Source: EB88 sp965199135 (GTDB lineage: Bacteria; Acidobacteriota; Terriglobia; Terriglobales; Acidobacteriaceae). From it: DNA of 64,000 nucleotides. Below the pieces are notes generated by a model that was given only the letters and a program-made list of their open reading frames with translations, searched no databases and was not told where the DNA came from. Location of the stretch: positions 372,001 to 436,000 of the forward strand of contig OZ240685.1 of assembly GCA_965199135.1 (NCBI GenBank). Direction: 5' to 3'. A program made the position numbers and the translations under genes. Shown here in pieces: positions 8,863-16,279 of this stretch. Each line of letters begins with the position of its first letter. Position 1 is the stretch's first letter.

Positions 8863-8883
8863 GTCGAAGTTTCATACTTCGAC
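8863..8883. promoter_or_regulatory. Perfect dyad, candidate ArsR operator
   Basis: GTCGAAG, a 7-base spacer (TTTCATA) and CTTCGAC: a perfect 21-bp inverted repeat between the ArsR gene and the first SDR gene. It overlaps the region where a promoter for the SDR pair should lie (TATGAA on the minus strand). Size and place fit an operator for a dimeric winged-helix regulator; binding by the adjacent ArsR protein is inference. Confidence 0.55.
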
Positions 8884-8963
8884 AACCATCGAATAGAGGA
8901 GCCGGACATCTCCCAGGATTCAAGCGCCGGAACGAAATCTGTGCAGAACGTATCCGGGGCTGA

Positions 8964-9266
8964 TTACAGCAGGTCGTTCCCAAGCTGGCGCAGGTAGCTT
9001 TCCATCACCTCGCGCCGCAACACATAGCTGACATTGCGTCCCTCGCGCACCTCGCCGACCAGCCCCGCCAGCCGAAGCTCGCGCATGTGGTGCGACAGCG
9101 TCGCCGGGGAGATTTCCATGCACTCCCGCACCACCGCGCAGGGCGTCCCCGGCACATGGCCGGCAAGCTGCATCAGGATCGCGTAGCGGCGCGGGTCGGC
9201 CAGGGCGCGCCCTATCGCCATCATCGCGTCCACATCCAGGACCGGCGAGGGCGCAGAATCGGTCAC
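8964..9266 (-). CDS. ArsR-family transcriptional regulator
   Basis: 100-aa winged-helix protein: RALADPRRYAILMQLAG, recognition helix SPATLSHHMRELRLAGLV and wing VREGRNVSYVLR. No cysteine-rich metal site of the ArsR/SmtB metal sensors is visible (only two Cys, in PCAVVREC), so it probably senses something other than soft metals through a conserved set such as Cys or none at all. It starts 2 bases after the der stop, so it is likely read through from der, and it stands upstream of the SDR pair, its probable target. Confidence 0.88.
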   Translation of the reverse strand: MTDSAPSPVLDVDAMMAIGRALADPRRYAILMQLAGHVPGTPCAVVRECMEISPATLSHHMRELRLAGLVGEVREGRNVSYVLRREVMESYLRQLGNDLL

Positions 9267-9268
9267 CG

Positions 9269-10783
9269 CTAGTCCTTGTCTTTCTCGCCTGCGTTGCGAG
9301 CCTTGATCTTGAACCAGATCGGCGACCCCTCAAAGCCGAATGCCTCGCGGATCTGGTTGGTCAGGAAACGCTGGTAGGAGAAGTGCAGCTCGACGTCACG
9401 GTTCGTGAACAGAATGAACGTTGGCGGAGCCACCGCAGCCTGCGTCATGTAGAAGATGCGCAGCCGCTTGTTCATCGGCACAGTCGCACGTTCGAAATCC
9501 ACGCGCTCCAGGAAGCGGTTCATCTGCCCCGTGGTGATGCGCTTGCGGCGCTCGGCCGCGACCCGCTCAATCGCCTCGAGCACGCGGTGAATCCCCTTGT
9601 TTTCCGCAGCCGAGATGAACACCAGCGGCGCATATTCCAGGTACTTGAGCGAATCGCGCACCTGCTGCTCGTAGATCGCGCGGTCCGCGTGCGGCTTGCC
9701 GTCGGTCCGCCCGGTCGTGAGCAGGTCCCACTTGTTGATCACGATGATCACTGACCGACCACTCTCGTGCGCGTAGCCGCCGATCGTCGCGTCCGCGCCC
9801 GTCACACCCTCGACCGCGTCGATCACCAGCAGCGACACATCGGCCGCCTCGAGATGCCGCCGGGCCATGATCACCGACAGCTTTTCCGCCAGCAGGTTGG
9901 TCTTGCCCTTGCGCCGGATCCCGGCGGTGTCAATGATGCGCAGCTGTTTGCCGTTGTACTCGAGCACCTCGTCGACCGCGTCGCGCGTCGTCCCGGCGAT
10001 CGGCGAAACGATCGCCCGCGTGCTCCCTGTCAGCGCGTTGAGCAGCGTCGATTTACCCACATTCGGCCGGCCGATGATGGCAATGCGTGTCTCACGCTGC
10101 TCGTACTCGCCATGGGTCCGCTGCTTGCGTGCTTCGGCTGCCGCCTCGTCTTCCCCGGAGTCCTCTTCTTCGGCGTCCACGGGGTCCAGCAGGTCCACCG
10201 GCTCCTCGGGCGCTTCCTCGATCGGCGCATTCGGCAACGCCGCGAAGACCTCGTCCAGGAGGTCGCCGATCCCGTGGCCGTGTTCAGCCGAAACTGCCGT
10301 CAGGTTTGGGACTCCGAGCTGTCGCATATTCTCGGCCGCCGCATCCTGCTGCGCCGTGTCGATCTTGTTCACCGCCAGGAACATCGGCTTGTTCAGGCGG
10401 CGCAGGAGCTGCGCGAGGTCCATGTCCGGCGACGCCAGCTCGGTCCGCCCATCGACCACCATCACGATCGCCGACGCTTCTTCAAACGCGGTGCGCGCCT
10501 GGTTGAAGATCTCGATCGGAATCAGCGCCTCGTCATCGGGCACAATGCCGCCCGTGTCCACTACGCGCGCCACGCGGCCAGCCCAGTGCACCTCGCCATA
10601 GATCCGGTCCCGCGTGATCCCAGGCTCATCGCCGACGATCGAACGACGCGTGCCGGTCATCCGGTTGAACAGCGTGCTTTTCCCTACATTCGGTCGACCG
10701 CAGATCGCGATCAGCGGCATGCCCAGGGCTTCGGCCGTGTGCGGGAGTGGGTTCGGACGTCGGTGTTGTTTTTTCGGACTCAT
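9269..10783 (-). CDS. der: Ribosome biogenesis GTPase Der
   Basis: Essential double-GTPase needed for maturation of the 50S subunit. 504 aa from the ATG at 10783, which has GGAGG ten bases upstream; a second in-frame ATG at 10720 (MPLIAICGRPNVGKST) has no ribosome site. Two G domains are seen, each with GRPNVGKSTL, DTAG/DTGG and NKxD (NKID, NKWD), then a C-terminal KH-like domain. The linker between the G domains is unusually acidic (EEAPEEPVDLLDPVDAEEE and on). The reading frame stays open far upstream on this strand through the opposing helicase gene, which is not coding. Confidence 0.95.
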   Translation of the reverse strand: MSPKKQHRRPNPLPHTAEALGMPLIAICGRPNVGKSTLFNRMTGTRRSIVGDEPGITRDRIYGEVHWAGRVARVVDTGGIVPDDEALIPIEIFNQARTAFEEASAIVMVVDGRTELASPDMDLAQLLRRLNKPMFLAVNKIDTAQQDAAAENMRQLGVPNLTAVSAEHGHGIGDLLDEVFAALPNAPIEEAPEEPVDLLDPVDAEEEDSGEDEAAAEARKQRTHGEYEQRETRIAIIGRPNVGKSTLLNALTGSTRAIVSPIAGTTRDAVDEVLEYNGKQLRIIDTAGIRRKGKTNLLAEKLSVIMARRHLEAADVSLLVIDAVEGVTGADATIGGYAHESGRSVIIVINKWDLLTTGRTDGKPHADRAIYEQQVRDSLKYLEYAPLVFISAAENKGIHRVLEAIERVAAERRKRITTGQMNRFLERVDFERATVPMNKRLRIFYMTQAAVAPPTFILFTNRDVELHFSYQRFLTNQIREAFGFEGSPIWFKIKARNAGEKDKD

Positions 10784-10838
10784 GACTGCGGTGCCTCCGG
10801 CCCGGCGCGCTTCGGAGGCGAAGAACGGGCAAACCTCT

Positions 10839-10865
10839 ATTATAGGAACAGTCGCCCCGAAACAA
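10839..10865 (-). promoter_or_regulatory. Promoter of der
   Basis: On the minus strand a consensus -10 TATAAT (10839-10844) follows TTGTTT (10860-10865) after a 15-base spacer, somewhat short. The predicted start would give a leader of about 50 bases before the der ATG. On the other strand the same site reads TATTAT and may also serve the helicase gene. Confidence 0.5.
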
Positions 10866-10894
10866 GCGTCAAACCACCCCGACTGCCCAAAACC

Positions 10895-12901
10895 GTGCCG
10901 GAAACTTCTGCTCCCCCTCACTCCGCCAACCCGGTGGAGACCCCGAAGCTGCCCTCCCTGCACAGCTTTTTCGCGCCGGGTGGCCTGCTTGCGCAATCTT
11001 CCCTTCCCTACGAGTTCCGAAAGGGCCAGCTCGAGCTCGCGCAGGCCGTCGAAGAGGCCATCCACAAGAAGCGGCACCTGATCGCCGAGGCAGGCACCGG
11101 CACCGGCAAGACCCTCGCCTACCTCCTGCCCGCGCTCCGCTCCGGCAAACGGGTAATCGTCTCGACCGGCACCAAGAACCTCCAGGAACAGCTGTTCTTC
11201 AAGGACATTCCCTTTCTCGAGTCGATCCTCGGGCCGCTGAAGGCCTGCTACATGAAGGGCCGCGCCAACTATCTCTGCCGGCGCAAGCTCTACGCGCTCG
11301 AGCACGAACCCATCCTGAGCGGCCTCGAAGAGATCCAGCAGTTCCACGCCATCGCGACATGGGAGAAGACTACCGAGACCGGGGATCGCGCCGAGATCGA
11401 TGCGCTGCCCGAGCTCTCCCAGCTCTGGACCAAGCTTGATGCGCGCAGCGAAACCTGCCTCGGCCAGACCTGCCCCGACTTCGAGCGCTGCTTCATCACC
11501 GAGATGCGACGCAAGGCCGCCGAGAGCGACCTGATCATCGTCAACCACCACCTCTTCTTCGCCGACTTGGCGATCAAGCAGCAGGCCGTGAACGCGCCGG
11601 ACGCCGGCATCCTGCCCGAGGCCGACGCCGTGATCTTCGACGAGGCGCATGAGCTCGAGGACGTCGCCTCCTCCTACTTCGGGCTGCAGCTCTCGAACGT
11701 CCGCTTTGAAGAGCTGGCACGCGATCTTGAGCTGATGCTGCGCGCAAAACACGCCATCAGCCATGGGCCCAAGGTCGCAGCCGAGATGGTGCGCGAGCGC
11801 TCCCGCATGTTCTTCGCCGCGCTGCCTCTCGGCACCGAGGGTCGCGCCCAGTTCACCCATCGCGAAGAGTTCCTCGAGGAGCAGGGCGAGCTCTACCTTG
11901 GCATCAAGAGCGCGCTCCATCTGCTGGACGGCGAGTTGGAGCGGCTACGCAACGTCGAAGAGGCGCCGGGGCTGAAACGCCGCGTCAACGAACTGCACGA
12001 CCGCCTCACCTTCCTCATGGAAGCCGACGACAAGAACACTGTCTTCTGGATGGAGCGCCGCGCCGGCGGCCGCGGCCGGGAGTCCAGCTACAACACCTTT
12101 CTGCAGGCCACGCCGATCGACGTCTCCGGTCTACTCGGGAACGTCCTGTTCGAGACTTTCCCAACCGTCGTGCTCACCTCGGCCACGCTCACCGTGCAGG
12201 GCGGCTTCGAACACCTGCGCAAGCGGCTCGGACTCGAGCATGCGCGCGAGCTCATCGTCCCCTCGCACTTCCGCTATGCCGAGCAGGCGCTGCTGTACCT
12301 GCCGCCCCACATGCCCGACCCGCGCGATCCCGGCTTCTCGGACGAAGCCGTGCGCACCATCCGGCGAGTGCTCGAAGCCAGCCAGGGCCGGGCGTTCTGT
12401 CTCTTCACGAGCTACGCGCAGATGCGCGACACCTACGAGCGCCTGCTCTCAGAGGTCGGCTGGCCGCTCCTCCTGCAGGGCACCGCGCCCCGCAAGGCGC
12501 TGATCGAGGAGTTCCGCTCCACCCCGAACGCCGTGCTCTTCGGTACCTCAAGCTTCTGGCAGGGCATCGACGTTCAGGGAGACGCGCTCTCCTGCGTCAT
12601 CATCGACCGGCTGCCCTTCGCCGTGCCGAGCGATCCCATCGTCCAGGCGCGCACTCGCGCTATCGAGGCAGCAGGCGGCAAACCCTTTTACGAGTACCAG
12701 ATTCCCGCCGCCGTTATCACGCTGAAGCAGGGCTTCGGGCGGCTTATCCGTTCGCTCGACGACCGGGGGGTTCTGGTGCTGCTCGACCCGCGCATCCGAC
12801 GCAAACAGTACGGCGCCGCCTTTCTCGAGAGCCTGCCCGGCTACCGCGTCACCACTGATATTGCCGAGGTGGAAAGCTTCTTCGCGCCGGAGCAGCAGTA
12901 G
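10895..12901 (+). CDS. DinG/Rad3-family ATP-dependent DNA helicase
   Basis: 668-aa superfamily 2 iron-sulfur helicase. Walker A is AEAGTGTGKT, the DEAH box is FDEAHELED, late motifs include GTSSFWQGIDVQGD and KQGFGRLIRS. Four cysteines between motifs I and II (CYMKGRANYLC, then CLGQTC and ERC) match the iron-sulfur cluster site of DinG/XPD. The start is uncertain: GTG at 10895 or 10934 are the in-frame options near the start of similarity, neither with a clear ribosome site; the frame is open much further upstream only because it is antisense to der. Divergent from der. Confidence 0.88.
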   Translation: MPETSAPPHSANPVETPKLPSLHSFFAPGGLLAQSSLPYEFRKGQLELAQAVEEAIHKKRHLIAEAGTGTGKTLAYLLPALRSGKRVIVSTGTKNLQEQLFFKDIPFLESILGPLKACYMKGRANYLCRRKLYALEHEPILSGLEEIQQFHAIATWEKTTETGDRAEIDALPELSQLWTKLDARSETCLGQTCPDFERCFITEMRRKAAESDLIIVNHHLFFADLAIKQQAVNAPDAGILPEADAVIFDEAHELEDVASSYFGLQLSNVRFEELARDLELMLRAKHAISHGPKVAAEMVRERSRMFFAALPLGTEGRAQFTHREEFLEEQGELYLGIKSALHLLDGELERLRNVEEAPGLKRRVNELHDRLTFLMEADDKNTVFWMERRAGGRGRESSYNTFLQATPIDVSGLLGNVLFETFPTVVLTSATLTVQGGFEHLRKRLGLEHARELIVPSHFRYAEQALLYLPPHMPDPRDPGFSDEAVRTIRRVLEASQGRAFCLFTSYAQMRDTYERLLSEVGWPLLLQGTAPRKALIEEFRSTPNAVLFGTSSFWQGIDVQGDALSCVIIDRLPFAVPSDPIVQARTRAIEAAGGKPFYEYQIPAAVITLKQGFGRLIRSLDDRGVLVLLDPRIRRKQYGAAFLESLPGYRVTTDIAEVESFFAPEQQ

Positions 12902-12948
12902 CGACCCGCTACAATCAAGAGATATCTGGTGAAGAACGACGGGGTGCT

Positions 12949-13326
12949 ATGTTCGAAGTCACAGTCGACGCAGGCTTTTCCTCCGGCCATTACCTGCGCA
13001 ACTACCACGGCAAATGCGAGAACCCGCACGGCCATAACTACAAGGTGCGCGTCACGCTCCACGGCAAGGAACTCGATCACTCGGGCCTCCTGCTCGACTT
13101 CAAGGAGCTTAAGAACGTGCTGCGCCCGGTGGTGGAGTATCTCGATCACCACATGATCAATGAGCTCGAGCCATTCGACGTGATCAATCCCTCGGCTGAG
13201 AACCTCGCCAAGTATTTCTATGACGAGACCAACAAACATATCTCCGGGCTTACCGGCGGTCGCGTCCAGGTCAAGGACTGCACGATCTATGAGACCGATA
13301 CCTCTGCCGCGACCTATTACGAGTAG
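12949..13326 (+). CDS. queD: 6-carboxytetrahydropterin synthase QueD
   Basis: 125-aa zinc enzyme making 6-carboxy-5,6,7,8-tetrahydropterin from dihydroneopterin triphosphate, the second step to queuosine. Zinc ligands are the His of FSSGHYL and the two His of PHGHNY; the catalytic Cys is in GKCENPHGH; the Asp/His pair LDHHMIN and the final IYET are also seen. It lies 47 bp after the helicase gene and 3 bp before queE, so queDE are one unit. Confidence 0.94.
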   Translation: MFEVTVDAGFSSGHYLRNYHGKCENPHGHNYKVRVTLHGKELDHSGLLLDFKELKNVLRPVVEYLDHHMINELEPFDVINPSAENLAKYFYDETNKHISGLTGGRVQVKDCTIYETDTSAATYYE

Positions 13327-13329
13327 CCC

Positions 13330-14010
13330 TTGTTCCTGATCGAGACCTACAAATCCGTCCAGGGCGAATCGAGCTTCGCCGGCGTGCCGTGCATCTTTGT
13401 GCGGCTCGCGGGCTGCAACCTGCGCTGCTCCTGGTGCGACTCGGAATACACGTTCACCGGCGGGTACAAACAGTCCGCCGAGGACGTCATCGCGTCCATC
13501 CAGGCACTCGCCCCGGTGCGTCTGATTGAGTTCACTGGCGGCGAGCCGCTCCTGCAGGCCCGCGAACTCATCCCCCTGATGGAACAACTGCTCAGCGACG
13601 GTTACGAATTGATGATAGAGACCAGCGGTGAGCGCCCGCTGGCCGATGTGCCGAAAGCAGTGCACAAGATCGTTGATGTGAAGTGCCCCGGCTCCGGCGA
13701 GTGTGGTCGCTTCCGCATCGAGAACCTCGACGCACTTACCCCGCGTGACGAAGTGAAGTTCGTGATCAGCCACCGTGAGGATTACGAATTCGCCCGCGAC
13801 TTTGTACGCGAGCACACGCTTGAGACCAAGGCCGGGCATATCCTCTTCTCGCCAGCCTTCAAGAAGACCCCGAGCCTCGAGCGCTCCACCCTAAACTGCG
13901 CGCTTGACCCACGGCTGCTCGTCGACTGGATGATGGAAGACGGCGTCCCCGCGAGGCTCAGCCTGCAGATCCACAAATACATCTGGGAGCCGCAGAAGAA
14001 GGGCGTCTAG
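13330..14010 (+). CDS. queE: 7-carboxy-7-deazaguanine synthase QueE
   Basis: 226-aa radical-SAM enzyme that contracts the QueD product to 7-carboxy-7-deazaguanine. The start is a TTG at 13330, three bases past the queD stop; similarity begins immediately (FLIETYKSVQGESSFAG). The cluster motif is CNLRCSWCDSEYTF (CX3CX2C, the standard radical-SAM spacing), followed by the ITGGEP-like FTGGEPLLQ. Together with queD here and queC at 4.6 kb the GTP-to-preQ0 branch is covered except for the first enzyme. Confidence 0.93.
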   Translation: MFLIETYKSVQGESSFAGVPCIFVRLAGCNLRCSWCDSEYTFTGGYKQSAEDVIASIQALAPVRLIEFTGGEPLLQARELIPLMEQLLSDGYELMIETSGERPLADVPKAVHKIVDVKCPGSGECGRFRIENLDALTPRDEVKFVISHREDYEFARDFVREHTLETKAGHILFSPAFKKTPSLERSTLNCALDPRLLVDWMMEDGVPARLSLQIHKYIWEPQKKGV

Positions 14011-14040
14011 GCGGACGCCCTTCCCCGGGAAGCTCTGTGT

Positions 14041-14074
14041 CGCCGCAGATCCTTCGTCTCGCTCAGGGTGACAG
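14041..14074 (-). repeat. Dispersed intergenic repeat, copy 1
   Basis: On the minus strand it reads TGTCACCCTGAGCGAGACGA followed by AGGATCTGCGG. About 28 of 33 positions match a copy at 23285-23317 and a weaker copy lies at 21036-21065. All three sit between genes. It stands between the convergent queE and GH63 genes. Confidence 0.5.
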
Positions 14075-14094
14075 TTTCCGCCAAGCAGCAATGG

Positions 14095-16083
14095 TTAGCG
14101 GCCCTGGAGCTCGAGGCGCGGGTGCGTCAGCAGAAAGTAGTGCGCGGCGCTCCAGCTGAAGTTGCGTGAGTTCTGCCCTGCTCCGGTCTCCGGGTTATAC
14201 GTCTCGTGAAACGGCTCCTGCCCCTCGAGCCCCGGGGAATGCGTCAGCAATTTCGCGCGCATCGTCGCAGCCTCTTTCATGAAGCCATAGCGCTCCAGCC
14301 CCTCCACCGCAAACTCGGCCTGGTCGATCCACACGGGCCCTCGCCAGTAGCCGGCGATGGGCGTGAAGCGCAGGTCATCCGCTGCGACTGTTGGGAAGGG
14401 AAAGTTCGTGTTGAACTTGAACGGGTTCATCAGCACGCGTACGATCGCCTGCGCCTGCTCCGGCGTCGCCACACCTGTCCATAGTGGGATCCAGCCCTCC
14501 GGCCCGTAGACACGGATCAGCGCCCGCGTGCCCAGACGCCGATCGAAGAAGTAGCCGGTGTCCCTGTCGAAAAAGTCCTGCTGGATCGCCGCGCGCAACG
14601 TCGTCGCCTCGCTCCTGAGCTGCCGCGCCACATCAGCTTTCCGAAGCACATCGGCAAGCACCGCAAGCTCGAGCTTTTCCTGGTACAGGTAGCAGTTCAG
14701 ATCCACCGACTCCTGATCGAACGACCACGCCCCCTCGCTGTTCTGAATCACCGTCGCCGAGTCGAAACGCACAGCATTGTCCATGCCGCTCTCCCACCCC
14801 GCAGCCTCACGCGTTCCATCCGTCGCGCCATACTCGGCCAGCCCGTCGTGGTCGTGATCGCGATCCCGGTACCACCACTGGTGATACCGCAGGAGCTTGT
14901 CGAACATCTCTGCGACAAACTGTGTGTCACCGGTTGCGCGGTACACCGCGAGCACCGCCCAGGTCGCGAGCGGTGGCTTCGAATCGCGTCGATTGTTCCC
15001 CCTGCTGTCACGCCCGACCTTGTCCGGAATCATCCCATCGGCAAGTTGGAAGTCAAACATCGCGCGAATCTGCTCTTTCGCGAGCTCAGGCGCGACCCTC
15101 GAAAGCGCCACTGCATGCTTCCACGAGTCCCACGCCCAGAAGGCATCGAAGCCAGGGTTCGAGTACGAGGGAAAGATCCCGTCGTGGCGCAGATCCCCGA
15201 GCGGCGCACGCCAGTTCGCGAGCAGCGTCTCCACCGCCTTCAGGCTCACGCGCCGCGCTCCCGCGTCCCCGCGCAGATCCGGCCTCACCTCCGCAGCACG
15301 TTCCATGTAGCGCTGCCAGCGCGCACCCGCCAGTGGCCACGCCGCCTCGCCTGTGCCCGTCCAGGCCTGCAACGTCGCGCCCTGCGATTGAGGCCTGTAC
15401 GTCTGCCGCAGGAAGAGCACGGAAGGCACCCCTCGCCGCAACGCCAGCGGCTTCTCAGGGGCAAGCTTCCACTCGCCCGCTGCACCCCTCTCGGTGGTGT
15501 AGTTCTGCCCCGGCAGCGTGGTCTCCAGGCCGTCACCGGAAGCAGCGACGTCCGCAAACTGCTCTCCACCAATGGAGACCCGCAGCGTCTCCGCGCGCGT
15601 AGCGATGAGGCTGACCCGCACCAGTGCGGTGCCCGCGGAGGCGAAAAACAGTGTCTCCCTCACCTCGAGCCCCGCACCACACGCCCGGCGCTCAAGCGCT
15701 CCCGGCAGGGCGGTCCCGCCGCCGTCACAGGCCGCAAGCGCGATCTCCCGATCCGACGCCGCATCTGCCACCGCGATAGTTGCAAATTGCCTTCCACCCC
15801 AGACACCCGCCCCTGTCGCACTGAGGAACGGCCCGATGAAGCCGGTTCCCGCATCCCCCCTGGCGGGAAGCGAGTACCCCTGCCACGCGCCCTCGTCGAA
15901 AAAGATTCCGTACGTCCGATCCGTGCGCGACGCTGGCTGCGCATGGAGGTCCAGCAGGTCTGCCGGCGCCCTCACCGGCCACCCGGCGGCAGCCTCTGCC
16001 CGGGAGGACTGCTCGCACAAGAGCCCACCAGCCACAAGCAGTGGCACCCACAGCAGCAGGCAATTTCGCCTCCAATGCTCCAT
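14095..16083 (-). CDS. Exported GH63/MGH-type alpha-glucosidase-like protein
   Basis: 662-aa secreted glycoside hydrolase of the GH63-like (YgjK-type, MGH1) fold. The ATG at 16083 gives a signal peptide (MEHWRRNCLLLWVPLLVAGG); an in-frame ATG 108 bases upstream gives no better start. N-terminal beta-sandwich to about 300, then an (alpha/alpha)6 barrel with FWAWDSWKHA, the acid motif GWESGMDNA, YWRGPVWID and the base motif EPFHETYNPETG. Substrate is probably an alpha-glucoside or related glycan; this cannot be fixed from sequence. Convergent with queE and divergent from the decarboxylase. Confidence 0.85.
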   Translation of the reverse strand: MEHWRRNCLLLWVPLLVAGGLLCEQSSRAEAAAGWPVRAPADLLDLHAQPASRTDRTYGIFFDEGAWQGYSLPARGDAGTGFIGPFLSATGAGVWGGRQFATIAVADAASDREIALAACDGGGTALPGALERRACGAGLEVRETLFFASAGTALVRVSLIATRAETLRVSIGGEQFADVAASGDGLETTLPGQNYTTERGAAGEWKLAPEKPLALRRGVPSVLFLRQTYRPQSQGATLQAWTGTGEAAWPLAGARWQRYMERAAEVRPDLRGDAGARRVSLKAVETLLANWRAPLGDLRHDGIFPSYSNPGFDAFWAWDSWKHAVALSRVAPELAKEQIRAMFDFQLADGMIPDKVGRDSRGNNRRDSKPPLATWAVLAVYRATGDTQFVAEMFDKLLRYHQWWYRDRDHDHDGLAEYGATDGTREAAGWESGMDNAVRFDSATVIQNSEGAWSFDQESVDLNCYLYQEKLELAVLADVLRKADVARQLRSEATTLRAAIQQDFFDRDTGYFFDRRLGTRALIRVYGPEGWIPLWTGVATPEQAQAIVRVLMNPFKFNTNFPFPTVAADDLRFTPIAGYWRGPVWIDQAEFAVEGLERYGFMKEAATMRAKLLTHSPGLEGQEPFHETYNPETGAGQNSRNFSWSAAHYFLLTHPRLELQGR

Positions 16084-16279
16084 AACCCAGCCAGTCTGGC
16101 CGCGCAAGAAACAGCAGCCCAGCAAAAGGGGAATCCTACACTCCTTTTGAGCCCGGCATGCGGTCACCCGGACGACCCCCCCTGCGAACATTAAGATTCG
16201 TGCTGCATCAACGAACTCCCGGCCAAAGCCGCCCGCCTGGACGCAGGTGCACGACGCTGGGCGTTAGCATAGACAAGTC

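Noticed and set aside
9767..10894. Long plus-strand extension of the helicase frame
   Set aside because: It is antisense to der and unrelated to helicases; the helicase similarity begins after 10895.
9269..11920. 883-codon open frame on the minus strand through der and beyond
   Set aside because: Only the part to 10783 is der. The upstream part is antisense to the DinG-type helicase, lacks any recognisable domain and is a product of high GC content.
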